Below are positions 40,701-49,339 of a stretch of 64,000 nt of DNA, piece by piece. The notes beneath the pieces were generated by a model that worked only from the letters and a program-made list of their open reading frames with translations, searched no databases and was not told the DNA's origin. A program made the translations under genes and the position numbers. How positions within the stretch are numbered: the stretch's first letter is position 1; each line of letters starts with the position of its first letter. Source of the stretch: Effrenium voratum (taxonomy: Eukaryota > Sar > Dinophyceae > Suessiales > Symbiodiniaceae); the NCBI GenBank assembly GCA_963377175.1, contig CAUJNA010001002.1:313883-377882 (forward strand), written 5' to 3'.

Positions 40701-42829
40701 AGTCAAAGTTGGGAGAAACCTCAGATGGACACGATGGACATCTTTCGGTACCTCTCCACGGAGGAGCAGACCAAGCTCATGGAAGTGGTCACCGAACGTC
40801 AGCAAGCAGTCGCGGACCAATTCTCCGAGGAGGAGGAGGAACTTCAAGAAGTAGCATGATCCACCCCCTGCCGGTCAGCGTCGGTGCGAAGGTCATGCAA
40901 ATGGTGATCGGCGTGCAAGCCCTCATGACCACCGAGCTCCTCAACCTCAACTATGGCGACCGTGATGTGTTGTGGGAATTCGCATGTGCCCCACAAAGCT
41001 GGCTCTCTCAAGCGGTGCAGGACCACGGCATGGATGCCCAACGCATCAACCTCTATAACGGCTTCGACCTCTACAAGGAGGAAACCTGGGTCCGTCTTCG
41101 GCAACTTCGTCGTGCACGTAAACCTCGAAAACTGTGGTTTTCACTTCCCTGTACGAAGTGGTGCCGATGGACCAGTCTTAACTACTCCACACCCGAGGGC
41201 AAGGAGAAGCTCGAGAAGGACCGCCGTCGCGAACGGAAAATGCTCCGGTTTGCGAGGGACTTCATCCTGGAGTCCGTCGATGAGATTCGCGACATCGACA
41301 TCTACTGGGAGTGGCCCCATCCTTGCTACGGGTGGGAACAACGACCTCTTCAAGATCTTTCAGCGGAACTTGGAGGTCGAGATATCGAGTGGCTCCACTG
41401 TAGAATCGATGGTTGCGCCTACGGCATGAAGGACCACCTCGAGGAAAACTTCCTGGCAAAGAAATGGTCAATTCGCACCACCGATTGCGACTTCCACCGC
41501 CACTTTCACGCCAAGGTATGCCCCAAGAACCACCAGCACACCTACATCCAAGGAATCGAAACCTCAAGGTCAGCCTACTATCCCTGGCGGATGGTTTTGG
41601 CAATAGCCAGATGCTGGCGCGATCAGCTCCTACCACCTCGCTTCCATCGCTGGGCTCACTCCAAGAATGAGAACCATGGTGCTCACTTGGCACTGGAACT
41701 TGCAGCTCAAGAAGATGGTGATCCTCATGCTCTACCAGCACACCCACCATCCGATCCTGGCCAAGCTCCAGCAAGACCCGAACCTCATGCACCTCCACCT
41801 GATGAGCCACAACCAGATCCTCCAGCAAATCCACACCCTCCACCGGATGCACCCAGTCCTGAAGAAGTGCAACGGTGGGAAGCCAAGCTAGCGCACTTCC
41901 ACAAGGCTGCTGGACACCCTACAAACTCCAACCTGGTTCGTCTCCTTCAAGAAGCCGGACATCCACGATGGCGCATCGACAAGGCCAAGGAGTTCAAATG
42001 CAGTGCATGTGAGGCACTTCGGCCTGGCGGACTCAGTAGTGGACAAGTCCCTCCAGCGGCAACCTATCCTCTATACCAAGCTTGGCAGGCAGTCGGTCTG
42101 GATGTCAGCGGAGTACCTCGCAAGGTCAAGTTTGCCCTGTTCATCGACCTGGCCACCAAGCTGCGAGTAGTCTGCCCGCTCATGCAGTACAACTTCCTCG
42201 AGATGAAAGCGGAGAATGCCGAGATGCTCATCAAGGCCTTCTCCGAACGTTGGCTCTCCGACAAACCTCGTCCTGAGGTGCTGATCCCTGATTGCGGCAA
42301 AACCATGACGGCCAAGTCCATGCACGACTTCTGCAACTCTGTCGGTGTTCAACTAGCCTTTCCCCCAGAGAAGGAAAGCTGGGCACATGGCATTGTTGAA
42401 GCCGCAATCCAAGATGTCAAGATGACGGCCACAGCCATCCAGACGTCCAGTCCAGAGCAGAACCCGGAGATCACGCTCTACTTGGCTGCGGCAGCTCTCA
42501 ACTCCACCGAGTATACACGCGGTTTCAGCTCCTTCCAGTGGTGCTACGGCAAGGCCTACAACATCACGGAGGAGGACATACGCACCTTCGAACAGCTTCC
42601 TCAAGATCAACGGCACCGTGAATTCGAGCAGCTCGTGCAAGCTCGTCAAAAGGCGGAGGATATTGCCCGGTCCACACGTGCAAAGCGCGTTCTCTCCAAG
42701 CTGGTCAACACAACAGTGCGACAACCTCTACGCACCTTCCAACCCATGGACCTGGTCAAGGTTTGGAGAAGAGTCTGGCCTGCTGAACTTCATCGAGCAA
42801 GCCCCATTGGATCGGCCCTGGGCGTGTGA
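37763..42829 (+). CDS. Gag-protease-methyltransferase-like-integrase open frame of the copia element
   Basis: A 1,688-codon open frame after a 219-nt leader. Seen in order: a helical Gag region (residues 10-120 and on), long acidic linkers, a CX2CX3HX4C zinc knuckle (C421 to C433) in a Gly/Lys/Ser-rich stretch, a retroviral-type aspartic protease with active site LDCGA (D541) instead of the usual D[ST]GA, a segment 780-1030 that looks out of frame (see next entry), a methyltransferase-like region (1032-1330), an HHCC zinc finger (H1380, C1413, C1416) and an integrase catalytic core with D1447, D1510 and E1546 (D35E spacing). It ends in the integrase C-terminal region, just where RT homology begins in another frame. 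Confidence 0.9.
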   Translation: MDNEFRSDHLPSLDGQARSWRRYYKEVAWCAQSTPAHKRRYLAAKLIGRLRGPARLLAMSWSRADFDHADGVLQLLQRLAASPLVRKSLPNAAAIMQQYFSFKRNPGEGIGNFLVRETLGYEEFVEALLRLHEESSGVDQSRKDFGLPKNMDSGWDEWGESWSDWDYQPVTEENPPSEGEQAPDAPGDVSGISGTAAPGSAPSQEPSPDAQVGSPPAQRVTDTTGTPGTITELSMADSFIMGVLRGWRLLQAASLSPEDKRDILSTTRNSLEYEAISQALQMLWDEQLLGNRQRPPQHLNYHEADLNYQDAWDQDWEPWDPSDESWFDNAWAQSGWEEDPESWSSPAVPELPDEALSAEEQDKLRDAMQAERAAEQMAMDAQRTWTEAQRATQLVRKDRGFGASFNNSGKGKSSGGKGSGCFLCGGRHYARDCPDRRHPSKGKGKHAFMLADPYNEHFFTGKSGKKGKGWKGRSKSAAWAEHDLSWISKGKGKSDQRPTVNAYVQDMYGINGLEMHEGPHNPLELSSVSPGKVAPHQGMLDCGATASAGPEASVQRLIEAVLRQDKSATVTVDPNQRPYFRYGSGRWGRAQYRVTLQSDLSGHPRVFHVYALPNPPEFFEQWFTTDMLVPILVGMSHAGSDGVGMVVDLATGFAIDALLPDPRPYQLDKNHKGHFMVDLVHFLTGGNQNTSADDHPVVKVTSRTPTSSTGKPWDMHTLFPCEMYDMNVKVGTCSQLDPLVNTTTPHGPSRVCELYAWKLMREHRTVPAWLISALDSSESMGSVLSPNATPAPPSHVQKADQPFGHHSDHGGAARVPHREEEDLQGPHALRSGKEHGNGPSGHPRQEHLAMLRPPPTGELGEQPPRALDPLSGMRSQASVRPETRIPEHVYNGAQPRDGQPGHGGTTTASTWPHAHCPDLQGHVGQVGGRGEAPGDDPQGQGSASLLHEQDKSSSSQAHQPQGDIKDCRRVHFSVPVHGEQSKLGETSDGHDGHLSVPLHGGADQAHGSGHRTSASSRGPILRGGGGTSRSSMIHPLPVSVGAKVMQMVIGVQALMTTELLNLNYGDRDVLWEFACAPQSWLSQAVQDHGMDAQRINLYNGFDLYKEETWVRLRQLRRARKPRKLWFSLPCTKWCRWTSLNYSTPEGKEKLEKDRRRERKMLRFARDFILESVDEIRDIDIYWEWPHPCYGWEQRPLQDLSAELGGRDIEWLHCRIDGCAYGMKDHLEENFLAKKWSIRTTDCDFHRHFHAKVCPKNHQHTYIQGIETSRSAYYPWRMVLAIARCWRDQLLPPRFHRWAHSKNENHGAHLALELAAQEDGDPHALPAHPPSDPGQAPARPEPHAPPPDEPQPDPPANPHPPPDAPSPEEVQRWEAKLAHFHKAAGHPTNSNLVRLLQEAGHPRWRIDKAKEFKCSACEALRPGGLSSGQVPPAATYPLYQAWQAVGLDVSGVPRKVKFALFIDLATKLRVVCPLMQYNFLEMKAENAEMLIKAFSERWLSDKPRPEVLIPDCGKTMTAKSMHDFCNSVGVQLAFPPEKESWAHGIVEAAIQDVKMTATAIQTSSPEQNPEITLYLAAAALNSTEYTRGFSSFQWCYGKAYNITEEDIRTFEQLPQDQRHREFEQLVQARQKAEDIARSTRAKRVLSKLVNTTVRQPLRTFQPMDLVKVWRRVWPAELHRASPIGSALGV
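40146..40859 (+). CDS. Overlapping +1-frame segment inside the Gag-integrase region
   Basis: Between about 40,110 and 40,860 the protein-like reading is in the +1 frame: ATG at 40146, with a CDLRLQYVPR-type CX2C patch preceded by HGRWIHC, then an acidic coiled-coil-like tail ending QFSEEEEELQEVA. The main frame over the same stretch is a Gly/His/Pro/Gln-rich sequence typical of an out-of-frame read. The segment ends at TGA 40857-40859, which overlaps an in-frame ATG (40856) of the main frame as ATGA. Either two compensating indels, frameshifting, or a separate small ORF with stop-restart coupling. Confidence 0.6.
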   Translation: MSKKLTNPLDTTPTTAELPEYLTAKKKTSKAPMPFDPERSMEMDPRDIRAKNTWPCFDRHQPGNWASNPHGRWIHCQVCDLRLQYVPRQGSPSMSTMVLNHVMVNRAMVELQQLLPGRMPTAQICKAMLDKLVAEEKLLVMIHKVKDQPVSSTNKTSPAPPKRTNHKGTSKTAAGYTSPCPSMASSQSWEKPQMDTMDIFRYLSTEEQTKLMEVVTERQQAVADQFSEEEEELQEVA

Positions 42830-45474
42830 TCTTCCATGAGGTCCTACCTCATCAGCAAGCAGATGATGACCGTCGTCATGTGGTCTGGGTCCTCATTGGC
42901 ACTCAGCTGATGCGATGCTCCCCACATAGTGTGCGATTGGTCACCGACAAGGAGCGCCTGGTCTTCGAGATTGGTGGTGCAGAGGATCCCTCTCGATGGC
43001 GATCCCTCGCTGATGTACTACCAAAACGTGAGTTCGTGGACATGATCGACCAAGCTCCCAAATCGGATGAGCTTGAACTTCCTGACTTACCACCCGAACC
43101 CGACAAATCCACGATCATCAAGCCCACTCATCGCATGAAGACCAAGGGTGCCTTGAACATCCGACCTGTACCGATGCCCAAGGCCAAGGTCGCTCGCACT
43201 GGAGAACCTGAGCCTTCATCAAGTGCACCGAGCTCTACATCCACAGCAATGCCCACACATTCGGCGCCACCCGCCGGAGAGGTCAATGAATATGAAGAAG
43301 ATCCTGATCTTCGTCGGGAACTCAAGAAGGCCCGCATCACTCCAGATGATGCTCTATGGCTTCAATCCTTGCAGGAGGAGACCATCGACCTTCACACAGC
43401 TCTCATGGACACCGAGCAAGTGATGGTGATGGAGTTCAACCTGGAGTTTACCAGTAACCGCGAGAAGAAGAACTTCATTCGCGATCCTCACCTGTTCCTC
43501 GTCAAGCAGATGCGGAGCAGCGAAGTCAACCTCAAGAAGCTCACACCACAACTCCGCGAGTTGTTCCACCGTGCCAAGGCCAAGGAAGTCAGCAGCTTCC
43601 TCAAGAATGAAGCAGTTCGCAAGTGCCTGGATAACAAGGAGATCCAGGAGGCCTACAACTCTGGGCGCATCATGCGTGCTCGCTGGGTCCTCACGTGGAA
43701 ACTGGTTCCAGATGAGGAACATCCAGAAGCCCTCCGAGATGCCATGTCCAACGCGCAGACCATGGTCACACCTGATGGTCGCAAGAAAGCAAAGGCCCGC
43801 ATCGTGGTGCTCGGATTTGAACACCCCGATCTTCTGGACCCTTCCTTCCGCACCTCGAGTCCGGTTCAAACCAACCTCGGGAGGAACCTCCTGTACCTCA
43901 TGACTTGCCAGCATGGTTGGGAACTTGAAGGTCTTGACCTTGCCACGGCATTCTTGCAGACCCAGAAGACCGAGGAGGATAAGAAACTCTGGACCTACGG
44001 AACTGAAGAGCTTCGAGAAGCCCTAGGCGTCGGTTCCGAAGGCATCATTCGCATCCTGAAGAACGTGTACGGCTCCACCACTGCACCCCGTGGACTTTGG
44101 CAGGACCTCCATGCAACCTTCAAACGTCTTGGTGGCATCTCCCTGACTTCGGAGAGATGCATGTGGGTATGGCTTTCGCAACATCAGAAAGACCAACAAG
44201 GCCGACCTCTCGTCATTGGTGCCATGGGTGGTCATGTAGATGATTTCCACCGGACCGGAGACAAGGCCAACCCTGAATGGAATGAGGTCTGTCAGCAGGT
44301 TGACCGTGCCTACGTTTGGGGTACCATCAAGCGTGGAGAATATCGCCACGCTGGCACCGACCTCGTCATTGGCAAGGATGAAAACGGTGACACCACGATC
44401 ACCGTCGACCAACAGTACTACATCGAGTCCCTCCAGGACGTGAACATCCCTCCCGAACGCCTTCGTCAAGTTGACGCCGTTCTGGATTCCACCGAAGTTG
44501 GACACTGCCGAGCTACCCTGGGAGCCCTGCAGTGGGTTGCGGTACAAACTCAACCACAGCTCAGTGCGAGATGCAATCTCCTGCTCACCGAGGTGACCGT
44601 GACTCCTTCGACCTCCGTTGCAAGAGAAATTCAACAAATGGTGTGTGAGGTCCGCAGGAATCCCGTCAAGCTGGAATTCTTCAAGCTGCCTGGAGTCCAA
44701 TCTTGGACCGACGTCGTGTTCATCACCATGGGCGACCAAGCTCACGCCAACCGACCTCAAGGAGATAGCACTGGCGGCATGATCACCGTTGCTTCCGGCC
44801 CACGAGCAATCACTGGCGCACCCACCAAGATGTGTCTTTTGACCTGGCGATGCTGGAAACTCAAACGCAAGGCCATCAGCTCGAATGACGCTGAGGTACA
44901 AGCCATGGTCGAATCCGAGGACAACAACTTTCGGATGCGACTTCTTTGGTGCGAACTTCATGGCCAGTCCATCCACCAGCACCGCGACAACGACAAGGTC
45001 TCTGCCGGCGAAGAGGTGGTCAAGCTTGTCAAGGGCGTGGTCACTACAGACTCCCGAGGCGGATACGATGCTGTGACTCGCCATGAGTCTCCGATGCTTG
45101 GGCTCTCCAACATGAGAGCAGCGCTTCAAGCCTTTCAAGTGAGAGAAAGTTTGGAACGCACCCACACCGAGCTTCGCTGGACTGCCTCGGACTATGACTT
45201 GGGCGATGCCTTGACCAAGAAGGCACCATCATGCAGAGCCGGGTTACTGCAGTTTCTGAAGACCTCTGTGTGGTCTATAGCCTTCGACCCCAGCTTCCAG
45301 AGCGCTCGCAAGAATGCCAAGGCGGGCAAGTCAGCGCTGCAGACCCTGCAGAATCCCTCGTCTACCTCAACGGCCCGATCCCGAAGTAAGCCAATCACGT
45401 CATCAACTGAGAATGATTTTGTGCCCATGCAACACGGGCATTTAGAGGCTCATCAGTTGATGCCATGCATGTAG
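42787..45474 (+). CDS. Reverse transcriptase-RNase H open frame of the copia element
   Basis: Open from 42787 with no ATG before 42910; 882 codons if counted from GTG 42826. It begins with KPHWIGPGRV, the conserved C-terminal part of copia integrase, so it must be reached by a -1 shift from the preceding frame. RT motifs, counted from 42826: LDLATAFL (D371), the VYGSTTAPRGLW motif and GHVDDF (D472, D473; the usual YVDD is HVDD). RNase H: WTD (D629), SNDAEV (E690), TDSRGG (D742) and the family ending DLGDALTKK. The catalytic residues appear intact. The C-terminus is encoded in the 3' LTR. Confidence 0.9.
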   Translation, partial: TSSSKPHWIGPGRVIFHEVLPHQQADDDRRHVVWVLIGTQLMRCSPHSVRLVTDKERLVFEIGGAEDPSRWRSLADVLPKREFVDMIDQAPKSDELELPDLPPEPDKSTIIKPTHRMKTKGALNIRPVPMPKAKVARTGEPEPSSSAPSSTSTAMPTHSAPPAGEVNEYEEDPDLRRELKKARITPDDALWLQSLQEETIDLHTALMDTEQVMVMEFNLEFTSNREKKNFIRDPHLFLVKQMRSSEVNLKKLTPQLRELFHRAKAKEVSSFLKNEAVRKCLDNKEIQEAYNSGRIMRARWVLTWKLVPDEEHPEALRDAMSNAQTMVTPDGRKKAKARIVVLGFEHPDLLDPSFRTSSPVQTNLGRNLLYLMTCQHGWELEGLDLATAFLQTQKTEEDKKLWTYGTEELREALGVGSEGIIRILKNVYGSTTAPRGLWQDLHATFKRLGGISLTSERCMWVWLSQHQKDQQGRPLVIGAMGGHVDDFHRTGDKANPEWNEVCQQVDRAYVWGTIKRGEYRHAGTDLVIGKDENGDTTITVDQQYYIESLQDVNIPPERLRQVDAVLDSTEVGHCRATLGALQWVAVQTQPQLSARCNLLLTEVTVTPSTSVAREIQQMVCEVRRNPVKLEFFKLPGVQSWTDVVFITMGDQAHANRPQGDSTGGMITVASGPRAITGAPTKMCLLTWRCWKLKRKAISSNDAEVQAMVESEDNNFRMRLLWCELHGQSIHQHRDNDKVSAGEEVVKLVKGVVTTDSRGGYDAVTRHESPMLGLSNMRAALQAFQVRESLERTHTELRWTASDYDLGDALTKKAPSCRAGLLQFLKTSVWSIAFDPSFQSARKNAKAGKSALQTLQNPSSTSTARSRSKPITSSTENDFVPMQHGHLEAHQLMPCM

Positions 45475-45631
45475 ATTGTCCAGACTGCAGACATGTCCCT
45501 TCCGCAGCTGAAGGGCCCTTTTGCTTGTAGCCGAGCCAGACATTTGGCCACGACCCCCTAGTCAGCTGCACAGGCGGCTTGAGAAGAAACAAGGCTTGGC
45601 GCCATTCGCTCCCCGCGCTACTCCCGCTGCA
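45428..45631 (+). repeat. 3' LTR (204 bp)
   Basis: Same 204 bases as the 5' LTR. The RT open frame runs into it and stops at 45472-45474, so the last 15 codons are encoded by the LTR. No clear polypurine tract is seen just upstream (only GAGAATGA about 20 nt before). Confidence 0.95.
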
Positions 45632-45636
45632 GTTTC

Positions 45637-45890
45637 CCAATCGCTTTTTCGTGGGTTCCTTTTGCTGTTTTTTGGTTTCCCAGTCGTTTCTTCGTGGTTC
45701 CCCCGCGGTTTCCTTTTGTTTCCCACTTGCTTTTTCCGCGGTGTCCTGTCGTTTTCTGTGGTTTGCCCCATGATTTCGTTGCGTTTCCCAGGTATTTTTT
45801 CCGGGTTTCCTGTAGTTTTCCCGTGGCTTCCTGTCGTTTTCCGCGGTTTGCCCCGTGGTTTCCTTCGGTTCTGCGGCCCGCGCGTCAAAA
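45637..45890. repeat. Degenerate GTTTCC(C) minisatellite
   Basis: About 250 bp of irregular repeats built on GGTTTCCC, CGTTTTC and TTTGCCCC words, starting right at the copia target site (GTTTC). The element inserted at the edge of this tract; the left flank (37,300-37,339) shares the same style. Confidence 0.6.
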
Positions 45891-46076
45891 AGCTAAACAA
45901 AAATTAGCTCAGGTGATATCCCCAACAGCATGCGGTGCTCGTTTTAGTGCTCGCACCACCCGCAGCCCTCGTGGAACCCTCGTGGAATCTTACCTCAGGG
46001 CCGCCCCGGACAAACCGGAGCCTAACTGGGCTGAGACCCCAAAGCTTTCAGCTGTTGGGAAAAAAACAGATCTGAG

Positions 46077-46145
46077 GCCAGCTTCGTGCCGTACCGCCTG
46101 GTGAGCCGGGGCTTCTGCGGCATCTCCACGGGGAAACTCCAGGCG
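46077..46145 (+). CDS. TMEM43-like exon 13
   Basis: Reads ASFVPYRLVSRGFCGISTGK then LQA. Matches human [22 protein letters not shown]. Acceptor TCTGAG; donor GT at 46146 (GCG|GTGGGG). Joined to exon 14, ISTGKLQAESLL aligns gapless with human [12 protein letters not shown]. The VTIM-ASFVPY join with exon 12 is five residues shorter than in human, so a micro-exon could be missing. Confidence 0.8.
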
Positions 46146-46195
46146 GTGGGGGGGGGTGTTCGCTTTTTTGTTTGTTTGTATTAGTTGTGTTATTT

Positions 46196-46300
46196 TTGTT
46201 ATTATTATTATTATTATTTTTGTTATTATTATTATTATTATTATAATTATTACTATTACTATTGTTATTGTTATTATTATTATGATTGGTATTATCAGTA
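46196..46300. repeat. TTA trinucleotide tract
   Basis: Interrupted TTA/TTG repeats beginning 50 nt after exon 13. Confidence 0.93.
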
Positions 46301-46806
46301 TTGTTATGGTGTTTCCCCGTGTCTTCGTCTTTTTTTTTCCCGGAAGAGAAAGCGCCGAACAGGGCACCTGAACCCTCAACATTCCAACTTAAAATGGGTT
46401 TTGGTTCCAGTCACATTGTGGGGTGAAATCCCATATTTACCTCAAGCCTCAAACAGGGTAAATTAGCTCAAAAAGGGTAGCTCAAAAAAGCATTATAAGA
46501 AATAGCTCAAAAACTCGGGTAGGCGCAAAAATAAATCAATCCTGAATCTAGGAGGTTGTGCGGGGTTCTCTCAAAATGGTGGGAAAGCCCCCCTGTTGGT
46601 TGGTACTAGCCTTGGGCCACCGGGCTCCAAACCACCAATTGACGGTAAGCTGAAAGCAGTTTTATGGGGTACCTTAAGACGTTTCTCAAGATGGTGGGAA
46701 AGCCCCCTGCTAATTGGTTGCTCAACGGACCTGAAAAGGAGCCCCTTGGAGTTTTTCGGAACAGGGACACTGCGTATCCCCTCCAACAGTCGAGCAATTG
46801 ACTTGT

Positions 46807-46932
46807 CTAGGTCCCCCAGTAGTGCCCTTGTTAACCCATTTTTTCTTTTTTGGTTGAAAGGGCTCCCCTACTAAAATAGATGACAGAAAAAAATGGTACC
46901 CTAAACCCTAACCGCTCTACTGGAGGACCTAG
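46807..46932. mobile_element. Family B element with TTGT duplication
   Basis: CTAGGTCCCCCAG ... CTGGAGGACCTAG; TTGT at 46803-46806 and 46933-46936. Confidence 0.92.
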
Positions 46933-47560
46933 TTGTGCGTTTCATGGCAAAGAGCGCATTTTTTGGAGGTTTTCACAATGGGAAATTGAGGGATCCCTGA
47001 TGAAGCTTCTGCAGAATCTTTGGTGCATTTTGTTTGGATGTTACCACCCAGCGAATACCAGCCTGTCAAAGTTACTCGTGGGCCCTTGGTTCAGATCGGG
47101 GTGATTCCAACGAAGTTTCCCTGAGAATCCGCAGCGGAGCTGGGTTTCCTTGAGAACCTTTTTTCCCGTCGGTGGAGGTCTGAAGGAATGCTTTGGTTGT
47201 TTTTTGTTCCGGATCACCAGATCGGGACTCGACCCCCAAACACTTCGACCCGCCTCGGAGTTGTTTTTTGCAAACTTTAAGCTTTTTGCTTGGTTGCTTT
47301 CATTGTTGGGGTCCAAAACAAATGAGCCGACTAAATCAACTCAGCCCGGCTAAGAACCTGATGGGTGTTTCTCAAAAGGGTCTAAAGGGTCGATGGGTTC
47401 TCCATTCAAAGGGTCATGGATCTCTGGCGCCCAGACTTGAGCTGCCAACGGCCAGACGAACTTTGTGCGTCTAAAGTGGGTCCATTGAATTCGAGATCAA
47501 ATGATTCCTCATGGTGGCCTGAGGGTAAGAGGGAAGCACCTTACGTATTTTTGAGAGGTT

Positions 47561-47675
47561 AGGTGGGTGGGTGGGTGGTGAGGTGGGTGGGTGGGTGGGT
47601 AGTTAGGTGGGTGGGTGGGTGGTTAGGTGGGTGGGTTGGGTGGGTGGGTGGGTTGGGTTGGTTGGTTGGTTGGCC
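47561..47675. repeat. GGGT-rich array
   Basis: GGGT repeats interrupted by GAGGT and TTAGGT units, ending in GGTT units. Confidence 0.93.
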
Positions 47676-48561
47676 CTCAACGTGTTCTCTTCAATGGTCT
47701 CAGCTGAGACCCGTGAGCCTTGGTTTCAAATTCCCGATCCAGAAGATCGGCGAGAGGAAAGTCAGCCAGGTTTGTCTTGGCTGCATTTTGCTCGGATGTT
47801 AGGACTTTAACTTTTTGCTAATTGATGGGTTTTCCATGAAACCACTAAAAGTTAAACTTTTAGCAGGGGAGCAGGAAGCAACCAGCCGGATCAGTTTTGT
47901 TGTGAATGTCACCCCGAGGGGAGTTCTTGACAGACTTGTTTGAATGGAAAGCAATCTGCCAACGGTGTATGTTTGTTGGGAGGGTAGTTGCGGACCCTTT
48001 GGCCATCATATATATATATATATATGGGGATTACTGTCCACAGTTTTCGGGCTGTGGTGGTCGCCTTGGCGGCCAGTTCTTGGAGTGAAGAGTTGGCAAA
48101 CCCTCTCTATTTCAATTGCTGCCTTCCTTTTGAAAGAAGTGGACAGTCAAGTTACAAAGCTTCCCAAATGTTTGGATCCCGTACAATATTTCTGGAAGAG
48201 GTACCTGGGATTTCCTCAAAGTCCGAAATAACACCCTTTCAACATGACCCTGAACACTCCGAGAAAAAAAGAAAAGAAAACACACACGATTTGTTGGGAC
48301 ATAGCACCCAAGGTGTAGCCAGAGCATAAGCCCAGTTGTTCTGTTGCACCGTTTTGCCTTGTTTGTTGGGGTTCCCGGTTTCCCAGTACAACTTGGTCAA
48401 CCCTAAAGCCAGTTCCAATGATTGGGTTGGAAAAACGAAGCAAAACAATGTCTGTCAGGGTTTCCTCTCTTTCCCTTTTTGGAGCCTCCAAAAGTGGCGA
48501 TCCTTTCAACGCCCACCACCAATAAGTTGCAGCTTTTTGGGGGAATCCAGCGACCAATCCC

Positions 48562-48669
48562 CTAGGTCCCCCAGCCAGGAGCCCTTTTTAACCCCCTTTT
48601 TTGGTTGGGAGGGTTGCCCTACTAAAATATTGGTACTCTAAACCCTAGCCTCTCTACTGCAACACCTAG
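48562..48669. mobile_element. Family B element
   Basis: CTAGGTCCCCCAG ... CTGCAACACCTAG. Ends 23 nt before exon 14. Confidence 0.85.
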
Positions 48670-48692
48670 TGTCTGCGCACGTCCGGCCGTAG

Positions 48693-48761
48693 GAGTCTTT
48701 GCTGGCCCAGGGCAGAAAGGACCCCAGCCAGATCTATGAGGAGGACCCGGCCCAGAAAGCG
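48693..48761 (+). CDS. TMEM43-like exon 14
   Basis: Reads ESLLAQGRKDPSQIYEED then PAQKA. The first residues continue the human AEEVFHREL region. The rest is longer than in human. Acceptor CGTAG. The right edge is uncertain: GT at 48762 (phase 0, leads to tentative exon 15), or GA at 48731 or 48767 (phase 2, leads directly to exon 16). Confidence 0.68.
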
Positions 48762-49177
48762 GTCGCGAGACCGGGTGATGGGGATCAAAACCACACAGAT
48801 GGCCATGGGTCAAAAGCCAAGTCGTACCCCCAGTGAACATCCCAATCCCAACTAAAATAGACTAAAATTGGTGGCGCACCTACCCCAAAATGGTACCAAA
48901 ACGGTTTTGAAAGACAGCCAGATGGGTATCTGCCCAAATACGGGGCCACTTTGGTGGTGTTCCTGTTGGCTTCCCTTTCAAACAACCCGAAAAGGGCGCC
49001 GCAGAAAAAAAAAAAGTTTGCTTGGGAGTTGCTATCGGGAGCCATCAAGCTTGAGGCTTGAAGTTCGCTTCAGCAGGGTTTTCTCCATTCCCCTTTGAAG
49101 GGAACCTCCAAAAGCGGCTTTTGTTTCTTTTTTTGTGTGTTGGGAGCCCAGGAAATTGCAGCTGAAAACGGCATCCT

Positions 49178-49301
49178 CTCAGTTGTTCAGTGGCACCAAT
49201 TCTTTTTCTTTTTCCCTTTTTTTCTGGTGGCGTCTCCACTAAAAAATCGGTCCAAGCCCCAAGAAGGGTTCCCTTTTCTTTCCAGGGTCACTGAGCAACT
49301 G
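49178..49301. mobile_element. Family H element
   Basis: CTCAGTTGTTCAGTGG ... CACTGAGCAACTG. Confidence 0.83.
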
Positions 49302-49339
49302 CGTCCTTTGTGACCCCTCGAAGCTCGTAGGAGTCATGC

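Larger units (their letters stand above)
37340..45631 (+). mobile_element. Full-length Ty1/copia LTR retrotransposon in intron 12
   Basis: An 8,292-bp element with direct LTRs starting TG and ending CA, flanked by a GTTTC duplication (37335-37339 and 45632-45636). The order Gag, protease, methyltransferase-like region, integrase, reverse transcriptase, RNase H (integrase before RT) identifies Ty1/copia. The two LTRs look identical over 204 bp, so insertion was recent. It is in the same orientation as the host gene and accounts for about 80% of intron 12. The frame breaks described below may be programmed or may be lesions. Confidence 0.95.
46146..48692 (+). other. Intron 13 content
   Basis: About 2.5 kb. 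Contains a TTA trinucleotide tract (46196-46300), a family B element with TTGT duplication (46807-46932), a GGGT-rich array (47561-47675), the AAGTTA/TTAGCAGGGG repeat (47798-47872), a small TA repeat (48008-48026) and a family B element (48562-48669) ending 23 nt before exon 14. Confidence 0.55.

Noticed and set aside
44023..45165. 380-codon reverse-strand open frame
   Set aside because: Antisense shadow of the GC-biased RT-RNase H coding region.
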